Shown here piece after piece: positions 29,847-38,190 of a stretch of 38,190 nt of DNA (positions within the stretch are counted from its first letter, which is position 1; every line of letters begins with the position of its first letter). A program made the position numbers and the translations under genes. The notes beneath the pieces were generated by a model. That model worked only from the letters and a program-made list of their open reading frames with translations. It had not been told where the DNA came from and ran no database searches. Origin of the DNA: Plantago elongata (lineage: Eukaryota; Streptophyta; Magnoliopsida; Lamiales; Plantaginaceae); assembly GCA_036897095.1 (NCBI GenBank), contig JAYMSP010000969.1, positions 1-38,190 on the forward strand. The letters are read 5' to 3'.

Positions 29847-30205
29847 ACAATGTCACGATCGGAGGTTATTTACTAAATTTTCAACCGACAAACCTATAGC
29901 AGTGGACAAAATAATGAACCACGGTGGGTGAACAATTTATCAAATAACGACGTATGAGTTGACATTTAAGCGGGGATATGACGGGTGGATTAAACGCACA
30001 AAATAAACATCTATAAATTTAAAATAAAATATTACATAAGCAAGTACAATCACCATATTTAACTTCCAATAAATTTAAAATACAAGTATATTTGAAATCA
30101 AGTAGAAGTCTAAGTGATAAAGTACAAGAATAATGTTTGTGATAAAAAATTACAATCACCGTCTTATTTATTATGTACATAAAATACATCAGCAGGTGGG
30201 TGGCG

Positions 30206-30418
30206 GGAGGAGCAGGTGGGTTGTTTTTATGTACACTCCTAAGTGGCGGGATCAAGCTTTACCAGAAGCTGCTCTGTATTTACAGGAAGGCTGGGAATTG
30301 CTGCCATCGTTTACTGATGTTGCTTTCCTTTATGTTGGACGGGATGAAAATGTATAAGCCCATAGATCAGCCAAATAGATCCTTGGTAACTGTGAGGTCT
30401 CCTACATTACCATTCTGA
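30206..30418 (+). other. short GC-richer open stretch, unidentified
   Basis: A protein-like frame containing 'FMYTPKWRDQALPEAALYLQ' and 'LLPSFTDVAFLYVG' ends at TAA 30355-30357. The next frame continues to TGA 30418. It stands out from the AT-rich flanks and may be a decayed exon or captured fragment. I do not recognise it. Confidence 0.2.
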
Positions 30419-30739
30419 TGTATTGTAACTGGATATTGGCTATTTTGGCACCAACAATATTACTAACTTGTAAAAAACAAGATTGATTGGAAAAGGAGAG
30501 GAAGTTAGTTATCTAACTAACTATTTGACAATTTTATCCAAAAGGTGGTGATTTTGTTAATATAGCTGGAGACTCAATTCGTAATTACCACACATTTTCC
30601 TTTAAGTAAAATTTATTTCATCAAATTACTATAATTTTAATGTTAAATATATATATTTATCCTTTAAAATACAATAAACACTTTCAAACCTTTTCATTCT
30701 TAGTAACACATGTCACTTCACATCCATCATTTTTCTTGT

Positions 30740-31395
30740 TTTTAAATTTTAGTTTTGTCCACTTTAAAGTGTTTATAGCTTAAAAAATAAATAAAAATCA
30801 CCAACAATTTTATATTTTCAAGATCTATAAATAGAGATTACTCTTAATTATATTTAAATTATATTTTGATATGTATAAAAATCACTAACAATTTTATTTG
30901 AATCTTAAAAAATAATTAAACAATTCTAAAAATACAATGATACTAATTTTAACTTTTAAACACTCTTATAAATATCTTGAATATGTAAAAATAATTATTT
31001 ATATTAAAAAATACCGGTACCCGAATTCGATACTCGATACTCGTGTTTGATGCCCGGTATCCGCATTCGATGCCCGTTCTCCGTGTCTGATGTCCGTTAC
31101 CCGTCTCCAATGCACGGTACTCGTGTTTAATGTCTGGTATTCGTAAGCAATACCCGGACAAAATCATTTAAAATTGTACTTTTGAACTTTTAAAACTCGT
31201 TCTACAATTTATTAAGGTATAAAATAAGTCATTAGTAATTTTTATAGATCTCGAAAAAATAATTCAAACATAGTCGAAAGTGGTTTCTATTTACATATCT
31301 CGAAAAGATATTATCATTGGTAATTTTTGTTTATTTTTATCATTTTTCTATTATAAGTTATTGACGTTTTAAATTAGACAAAATCAAATTTAAAG
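30740..31395. mobile_element. foldback (long inverted repeat) element
   Basis: The left arm (about 30750-30910) and the reverse complement of the right arm (about 31195-31390) share a series of matches: 'TTTTGTC', 'AAAATCACCAACAAT' against 'AAAATTACCAATGAT', 'AGATCTATAAATAGA' against 'AGATATGTAAATAGA', and 'TATAAAAATCACTAA' against 'TATAAAAATTACTAA'. There is no coding sequence. The loop carries the 20-bp minisatellite at 31011-31157. Target duplications were not established. Confidence 0.6.
31011..31157 (+). repeat. 20-bp minisatellite, about seven units
   Basis: Units begin at 31011 (19 bases), 31030, 31050, 31070, 31090, 31110 and 31130, with a partial at 31150. The consensus is about ATGCCCGGTAYYCGTRTTYR with an invariant-looking CCG/TCG step. 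Divergence between units shows that the array is old. Confidence 0.88.
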
Positions 31396-33962
31396 AGAAA
31401 GATGAAGAGGTAAACAAATGAACTAGTGAAACGAAGAAAAGAACACGTTGATCCAATAATTATTCTTATATGGTTAGCACACAAATATATACTATTTGAC
31501 AAAAATTGTATGAAGTTGTTGATGGTTTTATTGACCAAGAAAATTGTAAAAAAATACAGTGAATTAATATGGATTAATAAAATACTATCCGCCCAAGCGT
31601 GTACAATTGATGATTTGCTTGTAATCTGCAGAGTTTGTACTTGTAAACTCGAGGGATTTGAATCCCTTTGTGAACCCTTGAGTGTTCATCTGGTTCTCAT
31701 GAACGTAGATCAATCATGATCGAAGCATGTAAATTATGTTTTCTTTTTTTGGTCTTTTTCAATTTTCATACGTGACACTTGTTTTTATGTTCTTGTGAAG
31801 CTTGTTTTGTAGCGCTTGGGTGCTGTCATTGTTTAAGTTTTGCAATAAGCAGTGCCGTTTGAGCAAAATTAAGCAAGCATCAATGGCTAGGTTTGATGTT
31901 GAAAATTGACTTCGTACTTGAAAGATAAAAATGAAGTCATTACTAATGCAACATGGAATTGCAGCTTATCAAAGATCTCTCCCAAGCATGTTTGGAGTGT
32001 TTTGACAAAAAAATGACAAACTTGGAAAAAGTGAAAGTGCCAATAACTTTTTTACCAGCTAAAAGACCTTAGACTAGCTACCGTGGGCTCCAAAATTGGT
32101 CGTGGCAATCGGTTACGCCACCACCAATTTTTCTATAGTGTAAACCGCAGTTTTATTTTTTATATATTTTCATTTTTTTATTTTTTTTAGTTATATTAAT
32201 GCGAATATTAAAAATTCAGAGAGAAAAGAGACGTTTTTATTGAAAATACGAGTAAAATAATTTTAATGGTACAAAATACGAACAAAGGGTCAAATTTAAT
32301 GTATAAGAAAATATATCTTAACTGATCATGAAAAAATATAAACGACGGTGTAAATTTTATATTTTTTAATTTTAAAATAAGTAAATATATTAAAAATTAA
32401 TTAAAAAAGCCCAACCCCAAAAACGTAACCGCAACCGATCGAGTTACTTTTTGCACCACAGTACAAGGAGCAGCCGTGGCACGGTTGAATGGCACAGCCG
32501 ATTACTACGGCCGCACCACAGTGGCTCGTCTTGGTGCTAGCAAGTAGTTTACTGGCGTTGCGCCAACACAGGGGAACATGATTATGCTAAAACTGCTTCC
32601 CTACTTCATTTGGGTACCATAACTATAATGCACAACATGTTAATAGTGTAGAAAACCTAGATGAAAATGGTGCCAACATAAATCGAAGACTTGCACTCCA
32701 GAAACCAATATATTGTGCCACTGTGAACTCAACAAAGTGAAGCAGGACATCTCTTTAACATCAATGGTTAAGACAAAGAGTGAAGACAATTTAAGAATGG
32801 CTAGTTAGCAGAAAATTGGAATATTACAGAATTTAACTGTAACAACGATAGCCTACAAGAGAAAAAATCTGACTGGTTCCAAAAGGTCAAGTAGGATTGG
32901 GATTCTGACTTCTGAGAGAAAAAATTAACATGTATCAAAATTAATCAGCCAAAACACAGTAAATTACAACCCCATTTTGGAGTAGGCAAGCATTTTACAA
33001 GTTCTAGACATAATGAAAGGGAAAGCAATGTGGAATTAAGTAAGATGCGATTGGACAGAATACCAGGAGTAGCTAAACTAACGAGTTAAGGGACAGGTGC
33101 AAGATAAACCTGAATACCAGCAGGATTCTAATTTAGACCTCACTCAAGGATAAATAGAAGGGGTAAAAGGTGGCAAATGATATCTTTAGGTACAAAGGCA
33201 TGTGTAATATGAAGACATTCATTGCAGATCAAGAGACATAATACACTAGAGAAGTGTACAAAATCAAGTCCTATTGTGTTTGTACCAATTAGCTTGAATA
33301 GATTATTATAACCAAGGAAGCAGAGATACTAATGGCAAGAAAACAAAGTATTTAAATGCACTCCAACTACACAAGCCATTGTAACTGCAATTATATAATC
33401 TATTGGCATGCCCAATCCCCCGTTCCTTAACATAGACTTTGCAGTCCCAAAGAGTGCAGTCCCAAAGAGTCTAATGCAAAGCAAAACCCCATCCTAGGCC
33501 AATGATCATAAACAATTAACATGCAAGTTACCACATGAATGAAAGTCAATATACCTCAGAGTACTAATGATCTCTACATTGAGAACTAGTAATATATATC
33601 AACATATAGCAAGAGTACACTACAGTAATTGCCGGCATAAAAGTGGAGGAATAAGGGAATTACACTTACATTCTCAAAGACAACAAATAAAGTGGGTGTA
33701 CTACCCCGAACATAAATATAAACAGTATAATGAACTCAGACACAACAAAAATGAACAGGAAGATAATGCAAACTTTAACTGATAAATAGTCTCAAATAAT
33801 CCACATTAAGATATAAACTTAAGTGCTGCAACAAAACTTGATATCAAACTACTGAGTATCATTTAATACACATCGTCAACACTAAAAAGAACTCCAATCG
33901 GTACAGTGCTAATGTTTATAGAATAAAACTGCAGAGTCAAAAATACCCTCCAACTTCATAGC
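31396..33962. other. spacer without recognised genes
   Basis: AT-rich. Local structures: a 15-bp perfect tandem duplication GCAGTCCCAAAGAGT at 33441-33470, and GC-richer patches near 32090-32130 and 32425-32560 containing CGGTTACG and CGTAACCGCAACCG, perhaps the ends of a small element. The 97-codon frame at 31426-31719 has no recognisable family. Confidence 0.45.
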
Positions 33963-35096
<1,134 letters not shown>

Positions 35097-35177
35097 TGTA
35101 GATGAGTGGCAGCAAAGACCCTAGCTGATTATGCAGAGAGCGGCTACAATGTTTCTGTGTTTCGTTCAGGGTGTGTT

Positions 35178-35261
35178 CTAGGGTTTTGTTTATGGAGTTT
35201 GGGCTTTCAATGGTCTCGATGTTACCGACTAATCTACTGGGCCATTGTTCTTTCAGGCCCA
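35178..35261 (-). promoter_or_regulatory. telo-box and site II elements of eL37 promoter
   Basis: On the gene strand 'AAACCCTAG' (35178-35186) is a telo-box. Site II motifs (TGGGCC/T) lie at 35200-35205, 35238-35243 and, in the opposite orientation, 35256-35261. This combination is the known signature of plant ribosomal protein promoters, which couple expression to cell growth. They lie 80-165 bases upstream of the ATG. Confidence 0.85.
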
Positions 35262-35390
35262 TCGTAAATAATTCACCACCTTCCTCCCTAGTCAACATGT
35301 TGAAAATAACTTTAAAAAACAACCGTCGTATCATTTATACTTTATAACCCTGTTTAATATTAACTTTTAGAAAAAAGTTATAATACATTA

Positions 35391-35905
35391 CAATCTTTTG
35401 ACTCACTTGAATTTTACATCGGGACCTTTTTTTAGAGTCTGTACTAGAACGTTAAAAAAAAAAATTGCCCTAACACAAAGGCTGCATGCCGTCCAAAACT
35501 TCCGTTAATGAGGATAAAAAAGTTATTTTTCACGTGTTTTTCCTCCATGCATTATCTGTTTTCCCTCATATTCACTTGATTTCCCTCATATGGTTATTAC
35601 AATGTCAAATTTCATGTTGTTGTGATTGAAAGAAGAACTTGAATATTTGTACTTTAAACTGCAAATTTGTACACAAAGTGTCACTCGACACACCAACCTT
35701 TTTAAAAAAATCGATATACATCATAAATTATTCGAAATGAAGAGCTCGATACCTAAACCTTTTACTAAAATACCATTTTTCACTAACGGTCAAGTTAACA
35801 CCGTCTAAGTCCTGTGTTGACTTGATCTGTAGACTAACATTCTAGTGCAGACTAAAAAATAAAAAAAAGGTATCGGTATAAAATTAAAGTGAGCCAAAAG
35901 GTTTT
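35391..35905. mobile_element. MITE-like inverted-repeat element
   Basis: The left arm 35391-35453 and the reverse complement of 35835-35905 align: 'CTTTTGACTCACTTGAATTT' against 'CTTTTGGCTCACTTTAATTT', and 'AGTCTGTACTAGAACGTTA' against 'AGTCTGCACTAGAATGTTA'. The interior is noncoding. A target duplication was not found. Confidence 0.7.
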
Positions 35906-36389
35906 AGTGAGAAATAAAATTTTCCCTTAATTTTTTAATTAGCTTTTCAACTCGATAAGCTTTTTTTTAATAAAAAGCACATTACGTAAACACACAACTT
36001 CTTAAACAAACTAGCTAGTTTGAAAAGCTAATAAAGTTAGCTTGTTGAAAGAAAAAAGCTACCTTACCGCTAACTTTTCAGCTACCATCTAGCTATTTTA
36101 GGCACCAATCTCGATTTGTCCACATTCCACACTAAACTATTATAACTACCCAATCGAATTTGGTGGAAGCAACAATTTATTTAACATAAAGTTAGTTATT
36201 TAGTTAACTAAACTACAAAAGTTACACTAAATACATTTAGCTCAAAATAGCATACAAATTCACGCCACTAATTCTATCTGCATATTTTCATATACAAATT
36301 CACACCACTTAGCCAAGAAAATTAAAAGTGATGTTTATATGTGCTTAAAATGATTTGTTTTGGCTTTGTTGCAAACTTTACAATATAGT
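35906..36389. other. AT-rich spacer
   Basis: No gene. Contains the 14-bp palindrome AAACTAGCTAGTTT at about 36008-36021 and several AGCT-containing words. Confidence 0.5.
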
Positions 36390-38190
36390 TGTAAGGCCCC
36401 GACCTAGTCCGGACGTCAAGGAGTGTACCGACTTCCAAATACTTCGATATATATATAAAGTATTATTTATTACAAACCCAAATATAGTTTTAAATTCGAT
36501 AATATAAAGAAACCCACGTCTTAGCGCGTGGTAGTAGCACAAAATCAACACTCGGTCTGTCAGCTAATCTACTCGAACCCTTCTTCGTGCTCTTGTCCTA
36601 GAAAAAACATTATTGAAACGAGAGAGGGTCAGTCATACGACTCAGTGAGGATAATCAAGCATGCATGAAATGCGTGTATGAACATGTTCAATATAGCAAT
36701 CCACCTCGTCAAACAAGTCATGCATTTATTTTAAAAGACATGAAAACAGAGATAAAACAGATAACATGTTGTTTGATATTCCAGCTTCTTCCATGGCATA
36801 ATTAACATGTTGTTTGATATTCCAGCTTCTTCAATCGCATAATTAACATGTTGTTTGATATTCCAGCTTCTTCAATCGCATAATTAACATGATGTTTGAT
36901 ATTCCAGCTTCATAATCATGATGCAAGGCACATGCCCCAACTTTACAATATACATATTCATATACCACATGTATGCCGACAGTGTCGACCACTTTCATTT
37001 TCAAAATCAAGTAGCGGGTGGTTGCTTTCAAAAAAATCATTTTCGTGCAATGCATGCATTTCATGTGGAATAATGCAACAAGTTCAATATGCAAATTAAG
37101 GAAGAGCCATGATTGGCAGGTTAACAAGCTAGAACAAGACACGTGCAGTATTTCAGTTTCACTAGGCTCGGTATCAGTCTAACAATCGCAATTAGCACTC
37201 GAGTCGAGTTAGTCAGCGTATCGGCGCGTAGGTAAGGTGGTTTCAAACAGATTGCTCATAAAACATCACGAATACAGGAATTAAAACAAAGAAGGAAGGC
37301 ATTTTATCATTTCCCAGGGCCTGATGCCGAAAGCCCGTCATCATTCACCTTCACAGTCTTGTAAATCAGCTAGCTCGGCGTCTCCTGATAAACAGATAAA
37401 ATATCTTCAACGTCGACGCTAAAGTTAATTAAATAATTCCCCAACGGCTATCCCAAATTCTTCAAATAACCAAATTAGATAGGCATGTAATCATGTAGCA
37501 ATAACAAGTTCTAATCTTCGACAATTATTCAGGTAATTTATTTATGCATCTGATATATAGTATTTATTTCTGGTCTTCTAATCCACTACTAGCGCATACT
37601 ACTCAACTTAACATGTTTCCAATAACCAACTATACAACAAGCAATTTCAATTTTTGACTGCTTCGACTAATTTATTCATGCAGTTGCAAGTTTATAGTTT
37701 TACGCATTTAATATGACACGACATCCTTCGTCATACACCTTTACCACGACATATACCTATTTATCTTGCAAGTATCACATTCCTATTACCCGACTACCTT
37801 TTATCACGGCTAACAAACTTAGAATCTACGTCAGCATAACATTTTATCAATTTCGCAAGTTTATCCCAAATTTACACCAAGTCATACTTGTAATAATTTA
37901 ACTCATAACACTGCAATTTTGTGTTACATACATTGAGCATTACAACACTCATATCCCGTTGCTACCCATTTTCATTTTTAGATTATAAGGTTGCAGTATC
38001 CTATAGCTAATAGGTGACCAAGGTTCAACATCTTACTTACCCGACTACACTTTCCTTTTCGCAAGGCATTAGTAGATATGTTACTTACTATTTCTGAAGC
38101 CTTAAGTTTAGCCACGTCAATGCCATTTAACACCAGCTAGCTAATAGGTGGTATGTCTATTACTCGAGTCTCAATACTACAACACTTTTC
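36390..38190 (+). mobile_element. probable LTR-retrotransposon terminus, continuing past the window
   Basis: Begins 'TGTAAGGCCCCGACC' and soon after 'GGACGTCAAGGAGTGTACC', resembling the starts of plant gypsy-type LTRs (TGTAACGCCCCGA...). A TATA run lies at 36447-36460. A 41-bp tandem array is at 36763-36911. No protein-coding region or closing LTR end is visible before 38190, so identity and orientation rest on the first bases only. Confidence 0.4.
36763..36911 (+). repeat. 41-bp tandem repeat, four copies
   Basis: Units start at 36763, 36804, 36845 and 36886, each beginning AACATG(T/A)TGTTTGATATTC; the last is truncated. Near-identity of units 2 and 3 points to recent expansion. Confidence 0.92.

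Noticed and set aside
31426..31719. 97-codon plus-strand frame
   Set aside because: No recognisable domain, no exon context and composition like the AT-rich flanks; left out as a gene.

Overview
The window is nuclear DNA from a flowering plant. It has short exons with GT-AG introns, plant gene families (a PRONE-domain RopGEF, LC8 dynein light chain, eL37, hydroxyphenylpyruvate reductases), AT-rich spacers and many plant transposons. The reductase sequences and repeat families suggest an asterid eudicot, probably Lamiales; that placement is inference from family resemblance, not a search.

Layout. 1-4.4 kb is a transposon graveyard: an exon-like fragment, a copia-type LTR end, a CACTA transposase remnant (DUF4216) with its right terminus at 4000, the 3' tail of a copia polyprotein, and the left terminus of a second CACTA element at 4387. 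4.4-7.0 kb is AT-rich spacer. 7039-9685 is a seven-exon RopGEF gene. 10.6-16.2 kb holds two tandem, same-strand D-2-hydroxyacid dehydrogenase genes of the HPPR type, each with one intron at the same codon. 18.3-18.7 kb (minus) is an LC8-type dynein light chain gene. 19101-24021 is a complete but decayed PIF/Harbinger transposon with TAA target-site duplications. It carries a minus-strand transposase and a divergent plus-strand MYB/SANT-like ORF, both fired from one palindromic promoter, plus a third, nonsense-riddled plus-strand ORF. 24.1-27.9 kb is packed with small non-autonomous elements (Tourist, Stowaway, MULE-like). 28249-28737 (minus) is an intronless acidic protein gene. 29.2-31.4 kb holds a Tourist MITE, a LINE RNase-H remnant and an inverted-repeat element with a 20-bp minisatellite at its centre. 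33963-35096 (minus) is a complete four-exon eL37 ribosomal protein gene with telo-box and site II promoter motifs. From 36390 to the end there is a probable LTR-retrotransposon terminus with a 41-bp tandem array.

How the parts relate. The host genes are unrelated housekeeping or signalling genes, except for the HPPR pair. That pair is a local duplication: the upstream copy keeps canonical HPPR features, while the downstream copy has a changed substrate loop. The upstream copy also shows sequence evidence for two protein forms: a mitochondrial presequence with an R-3 cleavage motif, a TATA box lying inside that presequence, and an overlapping upstream ORF. No RNA gene, CRISPR array or bacterial-type system was seen. 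The most unusual structures are the mirrored bidirectional promoter of the Harbinger element and the dual-start architecture of the first HPPR gene.
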